A DNA stretch of 64,000 nucleotides, taken from positions 434,001 through 498,000 of the forward strand of contig JANATF010000008.1 in NCBI GenBank assembly GCA_029449245.1, in the 5' to 3' direction. The notes under the pieces were generated by a model. The model had not been told where the DNA came from. It saw only the letters and a program-made list of their open reading frames with translations, and made no database searches. The position numbers and the translations under genes were made by a program. Below, one piece after another: positions 11,763 through 21,907 of the stretch. The first letter of the stretch is position 1; every line of letters starts with the position of its first letter. Source of the stretch: Mortierella alpina. Its lineage: Eukaryota; Mortierellomycota; Mortierellomycetes; Mortierellales; Mortierellaceae.

Positions 11763-13482
11763 GGCCGCTATGGGAATGAGGGTGCCAATGGAGATGGATG
11801 GGAAAGAGGAGCCGGCAATTCTAACGACGAGAGGAACGGGGCGGATGGACAAGCAACTGCCTGGAAAGGGATGAGGCAGAGGCAGGGAGAGCCTGGCAAT
11901 GAATGGGCAGAAGGCAATGGACGAGACGAGGATGGCAGAGGTCTTGACAACGGGCAAGGCAGGGGAGCGAGGCAGGATAGACTCGGTATGAAGAGGACGG
12001 AGAGGAAGAATAGGAATAAGAGGAAGAAAAGAAGAGGATAGATATGAAGATGATGAAGATGATGAAGGCGGTGAAGACGGCGATGAAGATGGCGATGAAG
12101 ATGGCCAGAGAGGGCGACAAAGGAAAAGGCGGATAGATATGAAGATGATGACAGGAGACTGAGGGATGGAAGGAGCAAAAGAGAGCGAAGAGAGAAAAAA
12201 AAAAAGAGGATCGAATCAAATCCTCGGTAAAAAAAAAAATCTGCTTCGATGTACCGGGCACAGAGGTCTGCTGGTCCCCGCTAGTGCACAAGCAGCGCTG
12301 AGGTCCTAGAGAGCTGCCTCTCTGCGAGATGGTGCCCACCCCCCTTCCCTCCTCCCTTGCCCTCCCTCCACTCCCTCTCCTCGTCGCTACCTTCTGCCGT
12401 CCTGCTGGCTCCTGTAGAACAGACGACTCCTGGATTCAGACGCCAGGCAGGCTGACCTGAGGATGATGTAAAAAAGATGCTCAGGCTGGCCTCAGAAAGC
12501 ATCTCATCGTTGCCAGCGGGCAAATCCGAGGGTGTGTAGTGTCTAGAATGTCAGAACCACTTTGACGCCCAGAAAAAGGCTGCTGCAAATGTCGCACATG
12601 TTGCCCTTGCGTTTCTATTCCCCTCGCGTTCAACTCGCCGCCTCTGCTGGCGCTATTATAAATAAGCAAGCTGGGCTCAAGCGGATGCCCACTTGGATTC
12701 GTTATGCCAGAAATGGGCTAGGCGTACCCTTGCCCCTGTACCAGAGGTGGTTGGACAAATTGTGTTTGTTGTTATTTATATCGGCCGCAGGTGTTGAAAA
12801 TGGAACATTCAGAAGGAACACTTTGGTCTCCGTTCCCTTTCCTTTCACCCTTTTTCTTGTGCCCATTACCTTATTCCGCTCTTTTGTCCACGTTCTTGGA
12901 CCCTCTGCCTCATCGTGTGTAGAGGTGAGGTGCTTGCCGAGCCAAGATCAAGCTTCAATGGACGTATTAGCCTTTGTGCAGCCAAAAGCAAGAAAGCAGC
13001 AGGCAGAGGGGTAGGAACCATACCTGCTCCACCACGCTTAGCCTGGCACATGACAAGCCAGATGAGATGGCCCTTGGTCGCTCAAACACAAACGCAAAGG
13101 GGGGCAGCAGGCTACTGGAAAGGAGGCCGGCAGGGTCAACCCCAAGAACGGCCATGGAATTCCAGGAAAGATTGTGTCGTCCATTTCGAGCCCTGATCCA
13201 GTGCACGCTATTCTCCTTTTTCAATCAAACGGGGCACAAGCGTCTGCTGCAATCAGATAAACATTCTGCTTTCTTGGGCAAATTCGCCCTCCCAACGGTC
13301 CAAGACTCAAAAGGTATGTTTACCCTTCCCTCCCACTGCTGACCGACTATCCGTCGCATCCATCATTGATCACTTCTCGGCGTCCCTACTCCTCTCCCCA
13401 GTGCAAAGCAACGCAATAACAAACAAGAGCCGTTGCGCCACCAAAAAAAGAGTTTTTCATCAGATGAAGAAAAAAGATATCG
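11763..13482. other. Intergenic region upstream of the bHLH gene
   Basis: The first about 450 bp are purine-rich on the plus strand (GAAGATGAT-type triplet repeats around 12043-12145 and an A run near 12196), so CT-rich on the bHLH coding strand: probably its 5' leader and promoter. The rest up to the tRNA shows no gene; short frames here carry no recognisable motif. Confidence 0.5.
13466..13482 (-). terminator. Pol III T-run terminator after tRNA-Ser
   Basis: Directly downstream of the tRNA on its strand comes CGATATCTTTTTTC, a run of six T that fits RNA polymerase III termination. Confidence 0.6.
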
Positions 13483-13563
13483 CGTCAACAGCAGGATTTG
13501 AACCTGCGCGGGAGATCCCATATGATTTCGAGTCATACGCCTTAACCGCTCGGCCATGTTGAC
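13483..13563 (-). tRNA. tRNA-Ser(CGA)
   Basis: On the minus strand the 7-bp acceptor stem GTCAACA pairs with TGTTGAC, followed by discriminator G. The D arm has TGGCCGAGCGGTTAAGG (A box), the anticodon stem-loop is TATGA-CTCGAAA-TCATA with anticodon CGA, a long variable arm follows, and the T arm has GGTTCGAATCC (B box). It reads serine codon UCG. There is no intron. A T-rich stretch follows the 3' end and can serve as pol III terminator. Confidence 0.96.
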
Positions 13564-14164
13564 CACTGACATGGATTTCTATCCAATCAGAGGGATTTAC
13601 TTGTGGACGTAGAAATCTTTGGCGCTATATGAACATAAGGACCTCATTCACGTACACGGTGATGTAATAGTCAATTATAGAGGGTTCGCTATTTGAACAT
13701 GCAATTATAGATATACCCTTTGTAAATGACTTATGCGCCACCAAAAACCTTGGCAGCAAAAAAAAATCAGTGAGAGGGATGGGTTCATCGCGTCCCTCAG
13801 GCCGGGAACCGACAGCGTCCTGCGCCAGGCCTTCGTCAAGGCGAGTCATCTTGCAGCAGCTCATCTCCAACCCCTTAGAGCTGGCTTATTGGTCTAAAAC
13901 GGATTCGCATGTGAAGCAAATGAAAAAAGCTTGGACCACCTCACTCACGTCTGAGGATCCACTTCTACTTTGGCTTAAAGTTGAGGCTTTATCCACCTCA
14001 CTCATGTCTGAGGATCCACTTCTATGTTGGCTTAAAGTTGAAGCTTTATTCAAAACCTGAAAGTCTCTGGCTGGCTACAGAGCTACAGGGGGCAAAAAAA
14101 AAAAGTATGCAGACAGCGAGACATGCGATTTGTTTGTGGGCGATAAAGCTTATGAAAGCCTGGT
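13564..14164. other. Spacer with a tandem duplication
   Basis: Lies between the tRNA-Ser start and the Hsp20 stop. It contains the 57-bp direct duplication annotated separately. A short plus-strand frame through it encodes a twofold repeat but has no start context, homology or splice partner, so it is not called as a gene. Confidence 0.5.
13936..14049. repeat. 57-bp tandem duplication, two copies
   Basis: Two adjacent copies (13936-13992 and 13993-14049) start CCACCTCACTCA and end GGCTTTAT / AGCTTTATT, with about four mismatches. The period is a multiple of three. It sits about 115 bp beyond the Hsp20 stop codon. Confidence 0.9.
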
Positions 14165-14632
14165 TTAGGCGACAGTGATTTTCTTGGGCTTAGCGGTCTC
14201 ACCCTTGGGGAGGAAGAGGCTCAGCACACCGTCTTGGAACTTGGCATCGATCTTGTCGCGATCTACAGAGTCTGGGAGCGGGATGGTTCGCGAGTAGGTG
14301 CCGTAGCGGCGCTCTTGATATCGCACATTGTCGCGGTTGTAGTCTTGTGCAAACTTGCTCTCGGCCGTCAAGGTGACCGAGTTGTCGCTGGCGTCGACCT
14401 TGATGTCCTCTTTGCGGACGCCGGGAAGGTCCACATGGATGGACCAACCTTTGTCGTTCTCTAGCACGTCCACACAAGGACTCATGAGGTCCAAGACGGG
14501 GGAAGTCTCGCCAGCAGAGCGCCTGGAACGGCGGGTTGCCGTCCAAGGGTCGCTGAGGTGCTCAAAGACTTGGTTCATACGGCGCTCGAGGCGGTCAAAT
14601 GGTTCGTTTCCGGCCCAGTTGATGAGAGACAT
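14165..14632 (-). CDS. Small heat shock protein, Hsp20/alpha-crystallin family
   Basis: An intronless frame of 155 aa. The N-terminal arm (MSLINWAGNEPFDRLERRMN) is followed by an alpha-crystallin domain from about residue 48: PCVDVLENDKGWSIHVDLPG, VRKEDIKVDASDNSVTLTAE and YGTYSRTIPLPDSVD, then GVLSLFLPKGE with the family's A-x-x-x-G-V-L-type signature. The C-terminal tail is short (TAKPKKITVA). Cytosolic ATP-independent holdase that binds unfolding proteins as oligomers. Upstream are a TATA box and heat-shock elements, and lack of introns suits a heat-induced gene because splicing fails in severe heat. Confidence 0.95.
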   Translation of the reverse strand: MSLINWAGNEPFDRLERRMNQVFEHLSDPWTATRRSRRSAGETSPVLDLMSPCVDVLENDKGWSIHVDLPGVRKEDIKVDASDNSVTLTAESKFAQDYNRDNVRYQERRYGTYSRTIPLPDSVDRDKIDAKFQDGVLSLFLPKGETAKPKKITVA

Positions 14633-14756
14633 CTTGTGTTGTGGATGCTTTGAAGCTTGTTGTTGAGGGTGTGTACAGGTGTGTTGTGTAGTTGTGTTGC
14701 TGTTGCTGCGTGAAGATGTGGGTGGGAGAGCAAGAGGAGAGCTGCTCGAGGGGCCG

Positions 14757-14763
14757 TTTTATA
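14757..14763 (-). promoter_or_regulatory. TATA box of the Hsp20 gene
   Basis: TATAAAA on the minus strand, about 125 nt upstream of the Hsp20 ATG, between the coding region and the heat-shock element. Confidence 0.7.
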
Positions 14764-14782
14764 GGCTCAACTAGTGCTCCAT

Positions 14783-14800
14783 GAACATTCTACGTTTTTC
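14783..14800 (-). promoter_or_regulatory. Heat-shock element (gapped)
   Basis: GAACATTC (14783-14790) is a GAA-nn-TTC inverted pair, with a further TTC module in register at 14798-14800. It lies 20 bp beyond the TATA box. More GAA/TTC modules lie at about 14860-14915 (GTTCCTTC, GGAATTTTG, GGTTCCGTAAGGAATTC), so HSF1 binding at several sites is likely. Confidence 0.65.
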
Positions 14801-15007
14801 CACAGGCTGGCAGCTGGCACTACTGATACCGTGTGTGTCTCATATCATGCCTTCCAGCAAGTTCCTTCAGCACTCGGAATTTTGTGTAATGTTTGGGTTC
14901 CGTAAGGAATTCTAATCTGACGCGGAAAGCATCACTAGCGGAATCTACAGCCATCCTTCACCTCATCACCCCACCACACAGACACACAGCTGCTTCATTG
15001 CGCCAAT

Positions 15008-18000
15008 ATGCCCCGACACGACGACTACGAGACTGGCGAGCGGGCCGATGGCAGCTTTCGGGACCAGCCGCATTCCACCTCGGCCCACTTTGGCGGCCGC
15101 GAGTCGCATGAGGAGCGTAACAACAACCGCAGCCATCCGCCACAGGGAAGCGACTGGCGTCGTGGCCAAGTCGCCCACAACAACAATGGTGCTCGCCACA
15201 ACCCCTCCTCTCACCCATACCATCAACAGGAGCGCCCGCAACAACATCAGCAACAACAGCCACAGCCACAGCACCAGCACCAGCAACAGGACAGTCGCTC
15301 AGCCAATAATGACAATAGGCTCGGCAGAAGGTTTGGCCATGCTCAGCACAACACCCATTCGCCCGAGAGGAGAACATCTTCACCGAGAAGATCAGTTCAT
15401 GACGACTACGATCATCACAGAACCAAGCGGGTACGGCAAATAGCATTGTTGCCTCCCCTTCCTGTTTTCCAAGATGTCGTTCTGTTACTGACTCATCCTT
15501 TAATGTTTTGGCTCTGACGCATATAGATACGTAGCCCCGACAATCACGCAAACAAGATCGGCGATGATGATTTTCAACAGCCAAGTCGCCTCTCTCACCA
15601 GCGCCGCGCTCCACAGTCGCAGGAGGGCTTCAGGTCGAATAGTACGATACCCACTGGCCCTGCATCCCATCAACGGAGAGGGTTCACGCCTCAAGACAGG
15701 ATGATGTCCCCTGGTCCTTCATCTCAGCAACGAAGGCCGCTTCCACCACAAGACCAAGTTATGCACAAGACGGGCGCTCCTTCGAGGAAAAACTCTTTTG
15801 ATCAAGATTACGAGTCGCAGCATCGTCGTGGACATGACAGCAACAATGACGGAAGCAACCAAAACAACATTCGGAGCAACAATAACAATGATAGTTATGC
15901 GTACGAGTCTCAATCAAACAAAAGGACCCACTCTTCAGAACAGGGGTTTGAGCCATGGAGGAATAGTGGAGCAGGCCAAAATAACCGGGAGAGGAGCTGT
16001 GACTTCAACGACAACCTCAGCGGCAACTACAACCGAGGGGTGAATACCAACGGCTCGAAAAGCAATCCTGCAGGATCAGTACAGCGTGCAACTGGACATA
16101 GCCGAAGCAACAACAGTCGTCGCAGTCGTAGCAGAAGCAGCAGCAGAAGTGATCACACCAGAGCTGCTTCGTATCGCCATGACAACCTTTCACCTCGTCT
16201 GCGACGTACCGACAGCTCACACTCTCCCACGCCAGATAGAAGATCCCCCAGAGACGATTTCAAGTCCCATCACCGCTCCCCGGATCGAGGACGATACGGA
16301 CAGCACCATGGATACGACAGGGGACAGAGCCATGAGTCACAATATGGTGAGCGACGACGGAATGTCTCTAGCCCTACTCCAGCTGACACTCGCCATACCC
16401 CCCAGTGGACGCCGCATGCCCCCAGCTTTGCACTCAGCGTTGAGCAGGCACCTCAGGTGAGTTTTTCTAGAAGCGTAGGACAATCAAGTGGGGGCGTACA
16501 AAATGTCTAACTGGAATTTGTTTATAATTGTAGGTTTATGGAGTCAACGAAACGTATCTTCAGCAGACGCCTTACCATCCTGCCGCAGCACCTATTCCAT
16601 ATGTCGCATTGCTGGCAAACTCGCCCGCGTTTGTGCAAGGACTGGCACAGCTAACTGCACTCTTGACTCCGCAGCAGACGCCGCCAATTGAGAGTCTGTA
16701 CACCATCGCTTCTGCATTGGTTTCTGAGGCGGTTCAAACAACCACGACAACAGTTCTAGAGCCTGCTTTGGTGTCAATGGAAACGGAAGGACTATCCGCT
16801 GCAGGTCCATCGACTCCAGGAGCGCTTGAAGGTCCTCTGTATATAAAGTCCTCTCCACCAGAACAAGCAAGTCAGCCGAATAACTATTCGAACGCTGCGA
16901 CATCCATACCAGCCTCTCAAGTTACGTCGACGCCGCTGCAAGTTGGTGGCGGCGCATCAGACGCACTGCTGGCCCGTCTGTCCGACCCTGTCACGGCGCG
17001 ACTGCTGCAGTCCATCTCGCCCTTCCTATCACAGATCCCGTCCACAAACATGGCTTCATCGCAACCAACAGAGTCAATGGTATCGGCACCACTGGTTGCT
17101 CCACAGCCTGTTCTGTCATACCCGGAGCCGCAACGACTTGACAGTCAGTCTGGTGCAGCCGACAAGGACGCTGTAATGAGCTCATCTGAGACTAACCATG
17201 TCACCTCAGTCTCAGCGCTCTCTTTTGAGAGCAGTGAAAATGGTACGGATTCCAACAAAGAGTCGACCAAGATCGTGGAGCTGCTCGACTCTAAGCCTTC
17301 AAGCGACAGTGACAGGGTTCAGCTGGATTTGAAGACGGAGAACGACATGTCTGTTGAGGCCACCAGTCCGACTCTTGATGTAAAGGACAATGTGGAGGAG
17401 CCAGCCACCGTTACTACGTCTGGCAATCACGAGGGCATTCTCACCCATAAAGAGGTGCAACTCGGGACGGACTTCGTGGCCATCAAGCCTGAGAAGGATA
17501 GCGAGCCCCGGATCGCGTCTACTAGGGATGTTGATTCAAGTATGGATGTCACCCAGAACAACGAGCGCTCGGAGATGGACGTTGAGCGGGCTTTGATGAA
17601 AAGAGAGCCCTCTATAGAACCGTACTCTGTGTCGCTTGCGAATTCGGGATCAAGCTCGGCAGAAACAGGACTGCCTGGTCAACCAGCAGTTGGATTACCA
17701 AGAGACTCCAACACGTCAGCCAAGGCCACCAAGGCTGAAACGACGGAAGGTACTTCTTCTCTGGATGAGTCCGGTCAGATTACGATACCAGCAACTGAGT
17801 CGATGGAAGCAGCTGCTATCGAGTCAGGACTACCTTCAACAGAGTCTAGGTCTACTTCAAGCCATACCAGGGAAGGTGCTCTGGAACAAAACAATGTCCC
17901 ACAGGAACTGAATCACCTCAAAGAGCCGATCTCAGCCAAGAGCGTCCACGAGAGCACAGCGGTGATGGACTCAGGAATGGAGCTCGACCACGCGTTGGAT

Positions 18001-18996
18001 GACATGACCACAGAAACAAGTACAGAGAAACCAAGAGCAAAGGGTACGAGTGATTCAGAATCTGGATATGCCTTGGTGTCAACTGACATGGATCTGGAAG
18101 AGTTCCCGACAGTGCCTGATGTGGAAAATTCGTCTCCTGGACACACCTCTGTCTCCCCCACGGATGGCCCTCCTGGCAACGACAAAGACAACGACAAGGA
18201 CAGCGACGGCAGCAACCATCTGGAGAACCTGCCTCAGCTCTCATCATCGCCATCAAAGACCTTTGTTTCAGCACACTCTGTGATCCAAAATGGCGTTCGC
18301 GTCTACCCCAGCTGGCATTATGTGCCTGGTGCGGATATGGCTTTGCTCTCGGAGATGAGGGCGTCTACAGCTGATCTGGGGCGGTTCCGGAGAGAAACCC
18401 GGTGGTTGGAGGAGCGTGTTAGTCGGCCACGGCGTGACGCGGTGTCTGAGGACGTGTTTGATAAGGCTCTGGGATTGACCAGAACGATTCCGTTGTTGAA
18501 GCAGAGACGTGAGCGCCATCATGAGTCTCAGCACCCGGATAGACAGCAGGACCAGGATCAGGATCACCCTTACCCTCGGTCTTATGAGCATGCAGACAGG
18601 GAAGGGCAGCATAGAATGAGGTCGCTTGTTAGAGCAGCTGTCCGAGTGAGTGCCGATTCCAGATTGGCGTACTCGACGTTCAAGGCCCAGCTGATGGAGG
18701 AAATGGAGGAGCAGTTGAGGTTGGAGAGTGAACAAACGGCGTTGCAACGGGCCGTGGAGAGGACTGAGACCAAGATCAAACTGAAGCAACGACTGGGAGA
18801 GCAAGCGGAACAGAAGATGAGGGACGTGTTGGAGAAACAGGCCGAGCTGGACATGGAGCTAGAAAGGGTCCGGAAGATGGAACAAGAGTATCTGGAGAGG
18901 AGGGAGCAGCAGCGCCGAAAGGCTGAAGATGAGATTCGACAGCTTGAGGAAACACTCAGGACGCTGCAAAGACACCATCCTCCCCTTCAACATTAA
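15008..18996 (+). CDS. Large disordered protein with RS-like region and C-terminal coiled coil, unknown function
   Basis: Three exons (15008-15430, 15527-16456, 16534-18996) keep frame and give 1271 aa. I do not recognise the family. Residues 1-450 are Asn/Gln/Ser/Arg/His-rich with an RS-like patch (RSRSRSSSRSD) and HHRSPDRGRYG-type repeats reminiscent of RNA-processing factors. The middle is Ser/Thr/Glu-rich and acidic, probably disordered. A compact, more conserved-looking block begins at about residue 1035 (IQNGVRVYPSWHYVPGADM, then RRETRWLEERVSRPRRDAVS). The last about 120 residues form a charged coiled coil (TALQRAVERTETKIKLKQRL ... QQRRKAEDEIRQLEETLRTL). A nuclear RNA-related or scaffold role is a guess. 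It is divergent from Hsp20, with 375 bp between starts. Confidence 0.75.
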
Positions 18997-19197
18997 CCAT
19001 CACAACAGCAGGTGCTGCTGCCTAATGAAGCAGCAGCAGTAGGAGGAGGCCTGTAGGTCATAGAATCTGTGTGAAGAAAACCAGCGTTGCTTCGACGATA
19101 ATAGAGAGCAGTGTCCCTGAAGCGATATGGCCTTTTTAGTGTGCTTTTATTACGCTGCCAGCCGTTTTGAGGCTCCTATTGTCGTGCTGCTGTATGT

Positions 19198-19896
19198 TTA
19201 ACTGTGATAAGCATCGGCGGGAGCCACATATTGTGGGTTAGCTGGCTTGTTGGACTGTACAGAGGTCGAGACAGGCTCGATGAATTGAGGCCCGTGGACG
19301 GACACGATGGGTTTAGAAATCGTAGAGGCGGCAGTGGCGGCTGGGGAGGGCTCAAAGACCGTGGTGCTCTGGCCAACGGACCCTGACATGACGGTGGTCG
19401 TGGGCGAGGGGAAGGCGGAGTAGGAATGCGATTGGCCAGGCATGGGCATGGGGCTCAGCGAGGGTGCAGTAGCGGCCGAGTGGTACTCTGGGGTGCTGTG
19501 CTGTGCAGATGCGACACTGGCGATCCCTTCGCCCGTGGCATTCGTGGCAGGCGCAGGCTGATGGGGGATTTGTTGTTGCTGCTGTTGTCGTTGTTGATAG
19601 TACGGGTCGGTGGTGGGGAACGTAGGCGAAGGAACCGGTTGCGACACGGGCGGAGGGGCTACAACCGATGGATAATAGCCTTGATGCTGCTGTTGCTGTT
19701 GCTGTTGCTGATGCTGATGCTGATGCTGCTGGAGGTTGGGGTCTGCATAGGCCGCAGCTGTATAGTAGCCTGAGACGGGGGGTTGTTGGTGCTGGAGAGG
19801 CACAGGTTGAGCAAACTGCTGTTGATACTGTTGCTGCTGCTGCTGCTGTTGTTGTTGTTGTTGATAATCGTACTGCTGCTGGTACTGAGGCTGGTA

Positions 19897-19929
<33 letters not shown>

Positions 19930-21033
19930 AGGCGGGGCCTGTTGCTGTTGAGGAGGAGCTTGTGCAAACTGGTTCTGCTGGTGAACTTGCTGCATGGGTG
20001 GTGGAGGCCCGGGTGGTGCCTGGTCGGTCTTGCCCTTCTTGGACTTTTTCTTGTTGCGATAGAAAAAGAACAAGGCCACGGAGATAATCAGGACAGCGAC
20101 ACCTGCTCCAATGCCTGCATACATGGCTGTGTTGTTGCTGCTGCCGCTGTCGCCGCCGCTACCTCCCGTGCTGCTTCCAGATCCGGTGGTAGGCCGAGAG
20201 CTGCCAGAGCCGCTGCTGGTTGGGATAGGCATGGAGGGGTTATACGGGTTGACTGATTGTGTCGACAGTTAGGTCAAAGGTCCAGACCCGCGGAGGCAGG
20301 AGCGAATGCACAACGTGCGAGGGAGGGCGAGGGGTGGTACAAAAAGCGACGAATAGAAAAGGACACAACAAACACAAAATCCAAGAATATTCGCAGTGTT
20401 ACCGAGAGAGAGGGAGACGGAGAGAGTGAGAGAGAGTGAGAGAGAGGGTGAAGAATAGGAAGGGAGTGGAGGAGGGGAGGAGGTTGAATCGTTAGTCTCA
20501 TATTGATATACACTGTGCCATTGAAGCAGCTGTGGAACAGGCCAAGCACAGCAACATTACCTGGGTTCATGTCCTTGTTCTTGCAGCTTGTCACGTATGC
20601 GTCCACGCTTAAAGTAGTGTTTTCATTTCCTGGGACCGTCACTAAGCATGGTTGGCACCTTGCTGAAGACGAACACAGTGTATTCAAGAAAGACATTAGC
20701 TGACAAGCACGACGGCAAGAACGACCAGAGAAGACGACGGAGGTCACCACATACTGTAATCCGCAATAACGGTAGGTGTGCACAGGCAGTTGAGCATCGC
20801 AGGAGTGATGGTTCTACACAAGTTAAGAGGGGAGAGGGGGGGAGTGGACGATATTTGGTGTCAAACGAAAGCGAGCTGTTACGAAACTGATCCTGACGGA
20901 TGGAGCGTCAAAAATCTCAAGGTGAACAGAAAGTCGCCATGAACCCTTACGGAGCATATAGCGCACCACACTGCGTGGAGTCGTTGTAGAAGGCCATGCA
21001 GTCTCTCGCAAAGCACTGGATATACGATGCCAT
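19198..21033 (-). CDS. CFEM-like single-pass membrane protein with long Gln-rich cytosolic tail
   Basis: Four exons (21033-20951, 20813-20755, 20662-20561, 20252-19198) give 432 aa in frame. The N-terminal about 75 residues hold eight cysteines in the order C-x4-C-x9-C-x14-CLC-x10-C-x2-C-x17-C, which is the layout of CFEM-type extracellular domains (CxC in the centre). A Ser/Gly/Thr linker with N-glycosylation motifs (NST, NTT) follows, then one hydrophobic helix (GIGAGVAVLIISVALFFFY) and a basic stop-transfer RNKKKSKKGK. The remaining about 260 residues are Gln/Pro/His-rich. No signal peptide was found: the frame stays open upstream of ATG 21033 to an acceptor at 21094 (ERAPPETSDHPPAEL), so a signal exon may lie further upstream and the start is uncertain. 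Possible surface sensor; the ligand is unknown. Confidence 0.68.
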
Positions 21034-21907
21034 GGTGAGGAGATGCTCAAGCTCTGCAGGAGGGTGGTCTGAAGTTTCGGGCGGAGCACGTTCCTGAGGG
21101 AAAGGACTGGTATTAAACAATAAATGAAGACAGGGAGCTGAGGGAGAGGAAGAGACGGGTCAGCGGGTTGGAAAGCAGAGTGCTGTGGAAGCAGGAGGCG
21201 GGGGAGAGTGAGGGTGTGGAGCGAAGCTGAGGCAGCAAGAGAAGAAGAAAGAGGGAAGAGAGGGAGAGAAAGGTCAACAAAATAAATGATGGGGCTCTCG
21301 AATCAGTGCGGCAGAGCCGAAGCGCTCAGAGGACCCGTTCGTGATATATTTGTCATGTCGCTGAAGATGAGGCGCTGCTGCCCGATGAAGGCTCGATACG
21401 GTTCGCGTATGGGTTGTTTATCCAGTGAATGTGCATGGACTAGCCGCGAGAGGTGTCGCCCTGGCATGCCTGCTGAAGGGGCGATGGTCTATCATTATCG
21501 CTCGTGTCGTCTGCATGCTTCAGGGAAGAAAGAAATGGACCCAGAGTCCAGCTCTAGACACCCATAAAAAAAACCGCAAGGCTCTCATCGATTCTTTTCG
21601 CCACCGCGTCGATCTTCATAGACCAGGTGTGGCAGGGCAAGCGCCCAAGGGCAAACTCTATTTTCGGCGCATTTACACACAACACAGAGGTGCAATCCAA
21701 GTGGGAAGCAGGATGCAGTCCCCGTGGATAAACACAGGTTCTCGCAAGACGGTGGCCTTGAGAGAAAGACGACAGAGGGGGGAGAGCGATACTACAGACA
21801 TACTCAAGAGAGTGAGCGCCAGAACATGGCGAGTGATAGCGATCAGATTAAGGGTATGAATAACAAACAAAAAGCGCGAGCCTCACAGCCCAGATCTCCC
21901 CTTGTCC
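21034..21907. other. Divergent intergenic region (CFEM-like / THUMP methyltransferase)
   Basis: The half near the CFEM-like gene is CT-rich on that gene's strand (about 21130-21280), typical of a fungal 5' leader or promoter. It may also hide the missing signal-peptide exon, but no ATG followed by a hydrophobic stretch and a donor was found. Confidence 0.45.

Larger units (their letters stand above)
14633..15007. other. Divergent promoter region (Hsp20 / large disordered protein)
   Basis: Contains the Hsp20 TATA box and the heat-shock modules. No additional gene is present. The heat-shock modules near 14860-14915 lie closer to the plus-strand gene, so heat control of that gene too is possible. 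Confidence 0.5.

Noticed and set aside
11763-11957. Upstream ATG of the bHLH gene
   Set aside because: Adds a hydrophobic, low-conservation segment; MASKQ is a better start, though this remains open.
13770-14060. Plus-strand frame across the 57-bp duplication as a gene
   Set aside because: No homology, no splice partner and no promoter signal; reported only as a repeat.
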